Shown here: in pieces, positions 34,223-41,828 of the stretch
Layout of the letters: every line of letters begins with the position of its first letter
Position numbering within the stretch: the first letter of the stretch is position 1
Assembly: GCF_014696675.1 (NCBI RefSeq)
Contig: NZ_JACJQN010000008.1
Span: 62,001-126,000 of the forward strand
Direction: 5' to 3'
Source of the DNA: Phormidium tenue FACHB-1052
GTDB lineage: Bacteria > Cyanobacteriota > Cyanobacteriia > Phormidesmidales > Phormidesmidaceae
DNA: 64,000 bases
The notes under the pieces: model-generated
Databases searched by the model: none
The model's input: only the letters and a program-made list of their open reading frames with translations
Told to the model about the DNA's origin: nothing
Position numbers and translations under genes: made by a program

Positions 34223-36042
34223 TGGGGCTCGGTGGAAGGACTGTCGTCTGAGTCGCTACCGCCGCCGGGCACAGGGCGACCCTCAGCTTCCCAGATCGAC
34301 CAGATGTATGCCCGCTCGGCTGTCCAGAGGGCGATCGCCGCCCTGGCCTCATCGTAGAGCGCTCGCCCTGGCCCAATCTGACTAGCCAGGTTGATCGCTG
34401 CCGACAGGCTGCCGCCGTAGGCCAGATCCTTGGCTTCATCCAAAATCGGCTTGTCCTCAGCAATTTGAATGGTGGACGTCCACTCCTGGATCAGCCCCTG
34501 GGCACGGCTGTAAAGGGCGCGGTCGGGCTTAATTTTATTCGCCTCGGCGATCGCCTCGGGCAGCTTGTCCTGATTGGCTAGGGCTACCGCCGCATCGAGC
34601 AGGGGCCGGTCTTCGATCACCTGAATTTCTTGCTGCCACTCGGCGACCAGAGATTGAGCCTCCACCCGCAGGGCTCGCCCTAGCTCAATCTCACTGGCCT
34701 TGGCAATGGCGGTTTGCAGCGCCCCAATGGTTCCCGGTCGGGCCAGGCTGCGGGCCTCGAGCAAGATGGGGCGGTCTTCAATGCGCTGTAGATTAAACTG
34801 CCATTGAGCAATCAGCGTCTGCCCTTGAATGCGTCGGGGTCGCCCCGTCTCTACCCGCTGGGCTTGGCGGATGGCCCATTCGTAGGTGGTGCGCTGCCCT
34901 AGCCTGGCTACCATATCGCTAAATTTTAGCTGTCTCAGGTCGGTGAGCTGTTCGCCCCACTGCTCCTCTGAGGATAGGGCAGCCTCTGAGTAGGAACTGT
35001 CTGCTGGGAGCTGATTGACGGCACTGATAGCTTCCAACAGCCCAAATAAGTGGCTGTAGCGTGGGGTTAGGCCTTGACCCACGGGCTCAGCCTGGCTAGC
35101 GAGCGTTTGGGCATGGCTGAGGGATAGCAGTGCCTGGGCGTCGGGGGCCAGATCAGGGGTGGGGGGTACCACGCTGGCCAGCTCTAGGGCACCGGCGCGA
35201 TTGCCCACGTCCCAGCGCTGGAGCGCCACATCTAGCACGGTCTTACTCCAGCGATCGACATCGCTTTCTGCCGCCTGCCACACCTGGGCGCGCAGATCGA
35301 TGGCGCGGGCCAGCACTACCGCCTGGCGCAGATTCTCAATCTGGTTGGTTTTCGCCAGCTCGCGAGCCTGCAAAAGCTGATTCCACCCCTGCTGCTCCAC
35401 CTGAAACTGCCGCTGCCAGAACACATACCGCGTCGTCAGCCAGTAGTCGGTCTTGAGGGCTTTGAACTCTTGCAGGTGAGTCTTGGCCAGCTCCCAATCG
35501 CTGGCAGCGAGGGCGGGCCTCAGCTTAGCCTCAATGGCTCGGCCCTGCTCCCAGTCTTGCCGCCACTCAAAGATCACCGACTGGGCTGGCTTACGCAGCG
35601 GTGTATTTAGAGGAATTTGATCGGCCAGGGCCACCGCATCATCGAGCTTGCCCGCCTGCACCCAGCGGTTGGCCAGCACCAAAATCTGCTCCGAGGCATC
35701 CTTCAAAATTTCTTGGGAGTCGTCGTAGTTGGCCTGGGTTTTGGGCCAGTTGGCGGTCAGCAACACCGACTGCACTAGATTGTTGGGTTCCCCCGTGCGG
35801 GCCTGGGCCTTAGCGCAATAGAGCAGATCGCTAGCCGAGTGAAAGGGCGTAATCTGCTCACAGTCGGGCAGCGGCGGAATCCGCGTCAGCCAGAGTAGCG
35901 CCCAGCCGCAAAATATTCCCGACCCGGTGAGCAAGAGCACCCAGGTCGTTAGCCAAAACCATTCCCAAGGTTTCACCTGGCTAGGCCCAGGGCGCTGCCG
36001 GTGACGAGATCTCAGGGGCGATGAAGCCGGTGTCGATGCCAT
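34219..36042 (-). CDS. membrane-anchored helical-repeat protein
   Basis: 607 residues. A basic N-terminus is followed by one membrane helix at about 29-53 (FWLTTWVLLLTGSGIFCGWA). The rest is a chain of related ~48-residue helical units; the clearest are the last four (about 400-590), each with the pattern D-(K/R)-P-(I/L)-L-x-x-A, then AI..A..I..GRAL, then a helix ending in W. They resemble TPR/Sel1-type solenoids but match no family I can name. A Gly/Ser/Asp-rich tail (GGGSDSDDSPS) ends the protein. It is coupled to the DUF3685 receiver gene by an ATGA overlap, so the two products probably work together at a membrane. Confidence 0.78.
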   Translation of the reverse strand: MASTPASSPLRSRHRQRPGPSQVKPWEWFWLTTWVLLLTGSGIFCGWALLWLTRIPPLPDCEQITPFHSASDLLYCAKAQARTGEPNNLVQSVLLTANWPKTQANYDDSQEILKDASEQILVLANRWVQAGKLDDAVALADQIPLNTPLRKPAQSVIFEWRQDWEQGRAIEAKLRPALAASDWELAKTHLQEFKALKTDYWLTTRYVFWQRQFQVEQQGWNQLLQARELAKTNQIENLRQAVVLARAIDLRAQVWQAAESDVDRWSKTVLDVALQRWDVGNRAGALELASVVPPTPDLAPDAQALLSLSHAQTLASQAEPVGQGLTPRYSHLFGLLEAISAVNQLPADSSYSEAALSSEEQWGEQLTDLRQLKFSDMVARLGQRTTYEWAIRQAQRVETGRPRRIQGQTLIAQWQFNLQRIEDRPILLEARSLARPGTIGALQTAIAKASEIELGRALRVEAQSLVAEWQQEIQVIEDRPLLDAAVALANQDKLPEAIAEANKIKPDRALYSRAQGLIQEWTSTIQIAEDKPILDEAKDLAYGGSLSAAINLASQIGPGRALYDEARAAIALWTAERAYIWSIWEAEGRPVPGGGSDSDDSPSTEPQ

Positions 36043-36215
36043 GACGTCAAACTAACCGAGAGCGAGCAGCAGCATCTCGACTGCCTGGGCGTTAATAACT
36101 AGCATGCTCACTGGCTTTGGGAACCAGGGAAGCCAGAAGATGCTGACACATTGTAGAGGCAATCTATAAACTTGATCGTAGATCTTTTAAGCCAAACCTA
36201 TTGGAATTGCACGCC

Positions 36216-37004
36216 ATGGCACACCGCACAGACCTATGCCGAATCCTCCGGCCCACGGGGGTAGCCGCAGCGGTTGGCCTCGCCCTGGCGATGGCTGCAC
36301 CCGGTGTCGCCAATGACCCCCTGCGGCAATTGCTGATTAGCCGTATTTGCATTGCCTGCGACCTCAGCGGTGTCGTGCTGACTCGCGCCAATCTCGAAGA
36401 TGCCGACTTGACCAACGCCAACCTATCGGGGGCCAACCTGCGCCAGGCCCGCTTGCCCCGCGCCCAGCTCACCCAGGCTGACCTGAGCCAGACCAACCTG
36501 CAACAGGCGGTGCTTAGCGCCGCTGACCTGACTGGAGCCAACCTGGCCGGAGCCAATCTCAGCCAGGCTACCCTCACCGGCAGTGAACTCCAGGATGTAA
36601 ACGCTGCTAACGTCAATTTAGAGCGTGCCGAAGCTCGCAACAGCAACTGGTACGGCAGCGACCTCAGCAACAGCCGCCTAGATAGAGCCGTGTTCAACCA
36701 CGCCAGTCTGTCGGCAACCGATTTGACCAACGCGACCTTTACCCACAGCCAGCTTTTTCGGGCCAACTTTATTGGTGCTCAGCTAGCGGGGGCCGACTTC
36801 ACCGGGGCCGACCTGCGTCAGGCTTTGATGCGCGATGCCCAGATGGCGGGGGCCATCTTCACCGACGCCGACCTGCGAGACGCTAATCTCAATCGCACCG
36901 ATCTCAGCACTGCTCGGTTTTGCAACACTCGCATGGCCAACGGCGACATCAGCAACGAGCACTGCGCGGAGCTAGGGCTGAGCCCCGATCGCTCTACTCC
37001 CTAG
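36216..37004 (+). CDS. pentapeptide repeat protein, exported
   Basis: 262 residues from ATG 36216. The N-terminus has a signal peptide (LRPTGVAAAVGLALAMAAPG with cleavage near GVAND). It is followed by CIACDLSGVVLTRANL and then long A(N/D)LXX repeats (LEDADLTNANLSGANLRQA and onward) from about 50 to 240, which fold as a right-handed quadrilateral beta helix. Cysteines near both ends (CIAC; FCNTR...EHCAEL) could form disulfides after export. Such proteins are numerous in cyanobacteria, often in the thylakoid lumen or periplasm, with few known functions. It is monocistronic; the downstream opposite-strand region is a decayed regulator. Confidence 0.85.
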   Translation: MAHRTDLCRILRPTGVAAAVGLALAMAAPGVANDPLRQLLISRICIACDLSGVVLTRANLEDADLTNANLSGANLRQARLPRAQLTQADLSQTNLQQAVLSAADLTGANLAGANLSQATLTGSELQDVNAANVNLERAEARNSNWYGSDLSNSRLDRAVFNHASLSATDLTNATFTHSQLFRANFIGAQLAGADFTGADLRQALMRDAQMAGAIFTDADLRDANLNRTDLSTARFCNTRMANGDISNEHCAELGLSPDRSTP

Positions 37005-37403
37005 AGCGGAGCGGAGGCACTGTCAGGTTAGTCTTGCCGCAGTCTAGGCCTATGCAGTTCGGCGGTAACTTGGCTTGGTCCAGAGCCGCCGCTTTCAGAG
37101 AGGCTTCGAACTCGGCCACGTCGAGCTGGTAGGGGTTGGTGGGTAGCCACTGTAACGTTTTGGTTTGAATGCTGAGATATTGCTCTGCCTCAGGTAGGGT
37201 GTGCTTGAGGCGGTGAAGCTCTCGCCGTAGTCTAGTCTTGCCCTGGGTTTCAGGTAGTCGGGTCAGAGCGCAGCGGCAATGGGCTGGCGCAGCTGAGGGG
37301 TGTGGTGGAGTAGCAGGTAGGCCAGATCGCTCTGCGCCCAAGGCAAGCTCCCCGGCTTGGAAGTCAACCAGGCGAACGTCCCAAATAGCTCAATGCAAAG
37401 CAT
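36994..37403 (-). pseudogene. decayed SARP/BTAD-type transcriptional regulator fragment
   Basis: From ATG 37403 the frame reads MLCIELFGTFAWLTS, then QSDLAYLLLHHTPQLRQPIA and AAL, and meets TGA at 37265 where a Trp codon (TGG) of the usual ALWPD motif is expected. Just after PDY the frame shifts by one missing base, and the other frame continues as ETQGKTRLRRELHRLKHTLP, YLSIQTKTLQWLPTNPYQLD, VAEFEASLKAA. This is the winged-helix and start of the BTAD domain of SARP/AfsR-like regulators. The following BTAD and ATPase/TPR parts are missing. Two point lesions plus 3' truncation indicate a remnant. The frame's end overlaps the pentapeptide gene by chance. Confidence 0.75.
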
Positions 37404-37478
37404 TCAAAACAGGCAGAAGCGTGCCACTTTATCCCAAGTATCTGTTATCTAAATATTGATGGCATAGGGACAAGGTAT

Positions 37479-37751
37479 CTAACGATAGTAGCGCTGCTCT
37501 AACCACTGTCGCAGCTCATCTTCGCCGGTAAAGTAGGTCGTCTGCCTAGAGACCGGGTCGTAGGCTCGCCAGCTCAAAGGCTTATCCCGCAGCAGCCGAA
37601 TTTGAGGGGCTGTGCTGCCCGCTATGGCCGCAAACAGGGTTTTCAAGCGCTGCCATAACCACTCTCTTGCCCAGGTGGGCTGGGGTGTTTGCTGGCTAAC
37701 TGGATTTAATGGTGAATACGGGGGTTGGGGCAGGGAGGTGGATGCTTTCAT
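37479..37751 (-). CDS. conserved small hypothetical protein
   Basis: 90 residues from ATG 37751 (MKASTSLPQPPYSP). The N-terminal third is Pro/Ser/Gln-rich and probably disordered. It is followed by an amphipathic helix (REWLWQRLKTLFAAIAG) and a C-terminal compact segment with WRAYDPVSRQTTYFTGEDEL and RQWLEQRYYR, a pattern common in small uncharacterised cyanobacterial proteins. There is no cysteine and no clear membrane helix. Function unknown. It stands alone between the pseudogene and the OsmC gene. Confidence 0.65.
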   Translation of the reverse strand: MKASTSLPQPPYSPLNPVSQQTPQPTWAREWLWQRLKTLFAAIAGSTAPQIRLLRDKPLSWRAYDPVSRQTTYFTGEDELRQWLEQRYYR

Positions 37752-37847
37752 CGCAGTTTCCTCAACGGCAATCAATAACGGAGGAGACGCAATCGTGCGA
37801 GCGCGCAGCCCGCACGACTACTTCGGGCAGACCGACCTGAGCCAGGT

Positions 37848-38414
37848 TTAAGCTTCGACCTGGAGGGATGGCACGATCTTGACCGGGTTGGCCAGGTTCC
37901 AGAAGTTGGGTGAGGAGGCGATCGTCGCCTCGTACATCTGCTGGAATTTCTCAGGGGTAGCGTCGCCTTTCACGGTCAGCGTCCAGCGCATATCCTGGTA
38001 CCCGGCCTGAATGGATTCATCCAGCTTGAGCATGCCGCGCACATCGAGGGTGCCGGTGCTGTGGATTTCCACTTTCTCTAGCCGAATGCCTTCTACAGAA
38101 CAAAATTCTACAAAGGTAGCCATAATGCAGGAGTTTACGCCCGCCAGCAGCACTTCCTGAGGGTTCGGTCCCATATTGGTGCCGCCCAGTTCCTCGGGTT
38201 CGTCGATGGTGAGCGAGAAGTTGCGGGCGTAGGGCTGCCCAGCCCAGTCGAAGGAGGTCATGCGGGTGAGCGATCGCGTGCCGTCTACCCACGTCGTAGC
38301 GGCATGAAAGGCCATCTGCGCCTGGGCAGCATCCTGCTGAATGGCGGCAACTAGCTCAGTGACGCCGCTGGGGGCAAAGCCATTGATGGTGTAAACCTGC
38401 TCGGTCGTAGTCAT
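37848..38414 (-). CDS. OsmC family peroxiredoxin-like protein
   Basis: 188 residues from ATG 38414 (MTTTEQVYTINGFAPSGVTE), with GGAG ten bases upstream. OsmC/Ohr proteins reduce organic peroxides with a cysteine pair. Here GPNPQEVLLAGVNSCIMATF carries the first conserved Cys, and FCSVEGIRLEKVEIHSTG the second, about ten residues later instead of the ~60 usual in Ohr, as in the OsmC-like subgroup. The C-terminal part (DMRWTLTVKGDATPEKFQQM) completes the fold. The gene is 70 bases downstream of the diiron protein gene on the same strand and is likely in its operon. Confidence 0.85.
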   Translation of the reverse strand: MTTTEQVYTINGFAPSGVTELVAAIQQDAAQAQMAFHAATTWVDGTRSLTRMTSFDWAGQPYARNFSLTIDEPEELGGTNMGPNPQEVLLAGVNSCIMATFVEFCSVEGIRLEKVEIHSTGTLDVRGMLKLDESIQAGYQDMRWTLTVKGDATPEKFQQMYEATIASSPNFWNLANPVKIVPSLQVEA

Positions 38415-38484
38415 AATTAAACTCCTTAATTTTGGAAATAAAAAACAGTCAAAGCCGTGAAATGACCGCAGCCATTTCGTTGTG

Positions 38485-39426
38485 TTATGGGTCGTCGTCC
38501 GAAAAAAACTCGTGGGCCAGGGCCGCAATTTGGGCAGATCCTGCCGCGCTCAAGGCCCGCACGCTCTGCTCAAAGTTGGGATGGGTCATGCCCGCGATCA
38601 AAAATGCGTTCTGGTATGACCGCTCTTGAATGCGCTGCATCTCATCCCGTTCGGGGGCAGAAAAAGTGCGCGCAGTGACCCGCACCAGGCTGGCGATGTC
38701 GAGCTGCACCTGGGCTTTAAAGCCCTGATCGAGGTAGCGAATGATGGCGATGTAGTCGTCAATGGCGGTAGCGATGCCGCTGTCATCCATGGTTTGGGCC
38801 ATCGACTCAACCATCAGAGCATCTAGTCGGGCATGCTGGGCCTCCTCCTGCCAGTGGTGCTTCAGCAGGCTGCAAAACTGCGGGTCGAGGGCATCCTGCT
38901 GGTGACGAACGCTTTCTAAAAAGTGCCGCTGGCTCATCCACTCAATGTGCAGGGTCACTAGAGCCACACCTAGGGGGCTGTGGCTGAGCACGAAATCGGC
39001 GATCGCCTGGGGTGGCCCAATTACCTCGCAGCGATGGCCAAATCCGGCCTCAAAGGCCGCCGCAAACTGACGAAATAGGCGAATGTGCTTGCTTTCTTCG
39101 GCGGCAAAGCCCAGGTAAGCCTGGGTGGCCACGATGTCATAGCAGCCCAAAGCTTTGGCATGGTCAACCACCAGGGGCAGAATGAACTCTTCCACCAGCC
39201 CAAACAGGTGCAGATAGCTGTTGCTGCGAATGTGGTTGAGCGCTAGGGCCGCCTTGGCATCGAGGCCCGAAATTGCCTTGGCCTGCACCAGCGCTTCGGG
39301 CAAAAAGGGTCGGGTAAAGTCGAGGGGGCGATCGGGGCCAATTAGGTCTTCCACTTGCCAAGCTACCCGCGCGGCATCTTTGAGAATTGCTTGGTAGCTA
39401 TATTTCGGAACGGTTGCTGCGGTCAT
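38485..39426 (-). CDS. ferritin-like diiron protein (AurF-like oxygenase candidate)
   Basis: 313 residues, mostly helical, without membrane segments. Likely diiron ligands are spread over four helices: Glu79/80 (GLVEEFILP), Glu110...His114 (AAEESKHIRLF), Glu162 (HIEWMSQRHF) and Glu194/195...His198 (WQEEAQHARLD). This ExxH...E...ExxH arrangement fits carboxylate-bridged diiron enzymes such as AurF-type N-oxygenases. Substrate and even redox activity are unknown, and a hemerythrin- or ferritin-like storage role cannot be excluded. It leads an operon with an OsmC peroxidase gene, which suggests use in oxidative stress or oxidation of a small molecule. Confidence 0.7.
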   Translation of the reverse strand: MTAATVPKYSYQAILKDAARVAWQVEDLIGPDRPLDFTRPFLPEALVQAKAISGLDAKAALALNHIRSNSYLHLFGLVEEFILPLVVDHAKALGCYDIVATQAYLGFAAEESKHIRLFRQFAAAFEAGFGHRCEVIGPPQAIADFVLSHSPLGVALVTLHIEWMSQRHFLESVRHQQDALDPQFCSLLKHHWQEEAQHARLDALMVESMAQTMDDSGIATAIDDYIAIIRYLDQGFKAQVQLDIASLVRVTARTFSAPERDEMQRIQERSYQNAFLIAGMTHPNFEQSVRALSAAGSAQIAALAHEFFSDDDP

Positions 39427-39888
39427 TCAGATCTCCTGAGATAAATGGGGGCTGCCATGGCTGGTTGGGTCGGTGCCCTCGAGCCGTTGGTTTAACTTGT
39501 TCTCAGATTAGAAAAGGGGCCGTCGCCAGACCGTCGCAAAATCGTCCCGGCAGCGTCAAACGCAGACAGGCCAAGCTCTCACCGATAAGAACAACCGGCC
39601 CCCTTAGGGTTTAATTGCCGCTGAAATCAAAGCGCTAGTGGTGATAGCTGAAGATTCTTGTGCCCTATGGGGTGAGGCAAGTTGAATGTGAGCGTGGGCG
39701 ATCGCCTAGCATCTTTCCCTGTTGCCCCCTCACCGCAGACTTCCTAACCGACACTCTCGCTGCATTTAAAAACGGCTTTGTAAGGACGAGAAGGCCTCAA
39801 AACCCCACTTAGCTGGCCCACTACCGCAACTATGGAGTTGCGGTTTGCTCCCAGTGCTTAAACCTCAAACCAGCTAGGAGGAAACGGC
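39427..39888. other. intergenic region with hairpin leader
   Basis: About 460 bases between divergent transcripts. It holds promoter DNA for the diiron-OsmC operon and the leader with the hairpin at 39823-39844. No other ORF or RNA gene is recognised. Confidence 0.5.
39823..39844 (+). promoter_or_regulatory. 9-bp leader hairpin ahead of a short ORF
   Basis: ACCGCAACT and AGTTGCGGT form a perfect stem around ATGG, 45 bases before the start codon of the 24-residue ORF. Its place in the leader, with a strong Shine-Dalgarno sequence behind it, is compatible with a translational control element, but no known riboswitch consensus is matched. Confidence 0.45.
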
Positions 39889-39963
39889 ATGACTGCTACA
39901 CAACACCTAGCCACCGGCTGGACTGGCAAAGGCAATCCCGAGCTAAGCGACCTAATCTGCTAG
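39889..39963 (+). CDS. possible 24-residue peptide
   Basis: ATG 39889 is preceded by a near-perfect ribosome site (TAGGAGG, spacing about seven). The product starts MTATQHLATGWTGKGN and ends in Cys (ELSDLIC). It is too short to be found by ordinary gene calls. The strong ribosome site and hairpin leader argue that it is translated. It may be a regulatory leader peptide for the transporter gene 48 bases downstream, an independent small protein, or the surviving beginning of a longer gene. No family is recognised. Confidence 0.45.
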   Translation: MTATQHLATGWTGKGNPELSDLIC

Positions 39964-40010
39964 TATCTTGCTCTGATGTCATCCCCAGCCAACATCCGGT
40001 CTGCAAAATC

Positions 40011-41363
40011 GTGAAAGCTACTCAGTCCCTAGTTCGGGTTTTTCAAAGCCGCAAGATGGCGGCCATTCTGCTGCTGGGCATTGCCTCGGGGTTGCCCTAC
40101 GCCCTGATGGACGACGCCTTTCGGGGCTGGATGACAAAGGCTCAGCTCGATCTGCGCATTATCGGCTGGTTTAGCTTGATCAGCCTGCCCTACTCGCTCA
40201 AATTTTTGTGGTCACCCTTTCTCGATCGCTTCGTCCCCCCCCGCCTGGGCCGACGGCGGGGCTGGATGGTGATCGGGCAACTGGGACTGGTGGTGGGGAT
40301 TGCAATTCTCGCCCTGCAAATGGCCGCGATCGCCACTGGCCCCTCGCCCACCCCAGCCTCGGTGCTGCAACTTGTCGCCCTAATCGCCCTGGGGATTACC
40401 TTCCTCAGCGCCACCCAAGATATCGCCATCGATGCCTACCGCACCGATGTGCTAGAGGAGCGCGAAATGGGGGCCGGGGCTGCCACCTATGTTTTGGGCT
40501 ACCGGATTGCCATTTTGCTGACTGGGGCGATGGCCTTTATTTTGGCCGATCGCATTACCTGGCCCTGGGTCTACGGCGTGATGGCCGGGCTGATGGGGCT
40601 GGGGGTGCTGGTCTCGCTGTGGGCACCGGAGCCAGTACGCACCGTGCACCCGCCCGACTCGCTAAAGCAGGCGGTAGTGCAGCCCTTTGGCGAGTTTTTT
40701 AGCCGTCTGGGGGTACAGCGGACGATCGCCGTGGTGCTGTTCATTCTGCTCTACAAGCTGGGCGACAACCTGACGGCGAAAATGGCCATTCCCTTTCTGG
40801 GCGACCAGGGATTGGGTTTTTCGGATACTGACATTGGCACCATTCGTCAGGGGCTGGGGCTGGTGGCCACCATTGTCGGCACCCTGGCAGGCGGGGCGGC
40901 CCTCAGTCAGCTAGGCATCAACCGCTCTCTGTGGATTTTTGGCGGACTTCAGGCCTTGAGCAATCTGGGCTATTTAATTCTGGCGATCGTCGGCAAAAAT
41001 TACCTGGTCATGGTGTTGGCCATCAACGTCGAAAACTTTTGCGCCGGTCTGGGGACGGCGGGCTTTGTGGGCTTTCTGATGAGCCTGTGCAACGCCCGGT
41101 TTTCGGCCACCCAGTTTGCCCTGCTCTCTAGCCTGATGGCGGTCGGGCGCGATCTGATCGCTGGCCCCGCCAGTGGCGAAATTGCCCAGCGCTTACAGCA
41201 GTTTGTGCAGAGCAACCCCAACATTGCTGCCATACCCGCTTTGGCAGGGGCCACTCAGCAGGGCTGGCCTCTATTCTTTGGCATTACCCTGCTCGCCGCT
41301 CTGCCAGGGTTAATGCTGCTGCCTGTGTTTGCCCCCTGGCACGATCGCGAGGAAGCCGACTAA
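40011..41363 (+). CDS. AmpG-like MFS transporter
   Basis: 450 residues from GTG 40011 (MKATQSLVRVF; ATG 40047 is an alternative). Twelve or so membrane helices are predicted. The AmpG-type signatures are ILLLGIASGLPYALMDDAFR, a loop with LKFLWSPFLDRFVPPRLGRR, and ATQDIAIDAYRTDVLEERE. AmpG imports anhydro-muropeptides for cell-wall recycling in enterobacteria; cyanobacterial homologs may do the same or carry other solutes. It is in the inner membrane. It is preceded by the short peptide ORF and followed after 39 bases by a TMEM14 gene, so the three may be one transcript. Confidence 0.85.
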   Translation: MKATQSLVRVFQSRKMAAILLLGIASGLPYALMDDAFRGWMTKAQLDLRIIGWFSLISLPYSLKFLWSPFLDRFVPPRLGRRRGWMVIGQLGLVVGIAILALQMAAIATGPSPTPASVLQLVALIALGITFLSATQDIAIDAYRTDVLEEREMGAGAATYVLGYRIAILLTGAMAFILADRITWPWVYGVMAGLMGLGVLVSLWAPEPVRTVHPPDSLKQAVVQPFGEFFSRLGVQRTIAVVLFILLYKLGDNLTAKMAIPFLGDQGLGFSDTDIGTIRQGLGLVATIVGTLAGGAALSQLGINRSLWIFGGLQALSNLGYLILAIVGKNYLVMVLAINVENFCAGLGTAGFVGFLMSLCNARFSATQFALLSSLMAVGRDLIAGPASGEIAQRLQQFVQSNPNIAAIPALAGATQQGWPLFFGITLLAALPGLMLLPVFAPWHDREEAD

Positions 41364-41402
41364 GGCAGTACGCTTGAAGCAAGACGTTGCTGAAGTGCGA
41401 AT

Positions 41403-41735
41403 ATGCTCTTTTTGATCGTGGCGATCGCCCCCTGGGTGCTCTTGCTCTACGCCGTGCTGGCGATAGCTGGCGGGGTGATGGGCTATGTAAAAGCCCGCAG
41501 TAAACCCTCCCTCATTTCGGGGCTGATCAGCGGTGCGGCTTTGCTGATCGCCTGGTGGATCGCCTTGAGCAACAGCTACAGCGCTGGGATAGGATTGGCC
41601 GTCTGCCTGGCGATCGCGCTTCTCATCATCTTTGGCCTGCGCTTCCGCAAAACCAACAAATTCATGCCCGCTGGACTGATGGCGATCGTGAGTCTTTTTT
41701 GTGCGGTTCTGTTTGGCATTGCGCTGGCCGTATAG
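41403..41735 (+). CDS. TMEM14 family small membrane protein
   Basis: 110 residues with four hydrophobic helices (LLLYAVLAIAGGVMGYV; LISGLISGAALLIAWWIAL; GIGLAVCLAIALLIIFG; AGLMAIVSLFCAVLFGIAL) and the connecting KARSKPSLISG and RFRKTNKFMPAG motifs typical of TMEM14/UPF0136. Plant FAX and animal TMEM14 proteins move fatty acids or porphyrin precursors across membranes; the cyanobacterial role is untested. Start ATG 41403. It ends at a strong hairpin shared with dnaE on the other strand. Confidence 0.88.
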   Translation: MLFLIVAIAPWVLLLYAVLAIAGGVMGYVKARSKPSLISGLISGAALLIAWWIALSNSYSAGIGLAVCLAIALLIIFGLRFRKTNKFMPAGLMAIVSLFCAVLFGIALAV

Positions 41736-41757
41736 CCCTGAACTTGCGATTGGCTTA

Positions 41758-41820
41758 AGAGACCAGTTCCTTGGGGGATAGCCGATGAGCTTGGCATCGC
41801 ACAGAAGGAACCTGGTCTCT
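41758..41820. terminator. bidirectional hairpin between TMEM14 gene and dnaE
   Basis: AGAGACCAG-TTCCTT (41758-41772) pairs with AAGGAA-CTGGTCTCT (41805-41820, one bulged C). A smaller inner stem (CGATG/CATCG) lies in the loop. It sits between convergent stops. Confidence 0.75.
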
Positions 41821-41828
41821 CACCGAGA

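Noticed and set aside
41384..41402. GACGTTGCTGAAGTGCGAATATG, resembling the element's left end just before the TMEM14 gene
   Set aside because: No matching right end or duplication; similarity is short enough to be chance.
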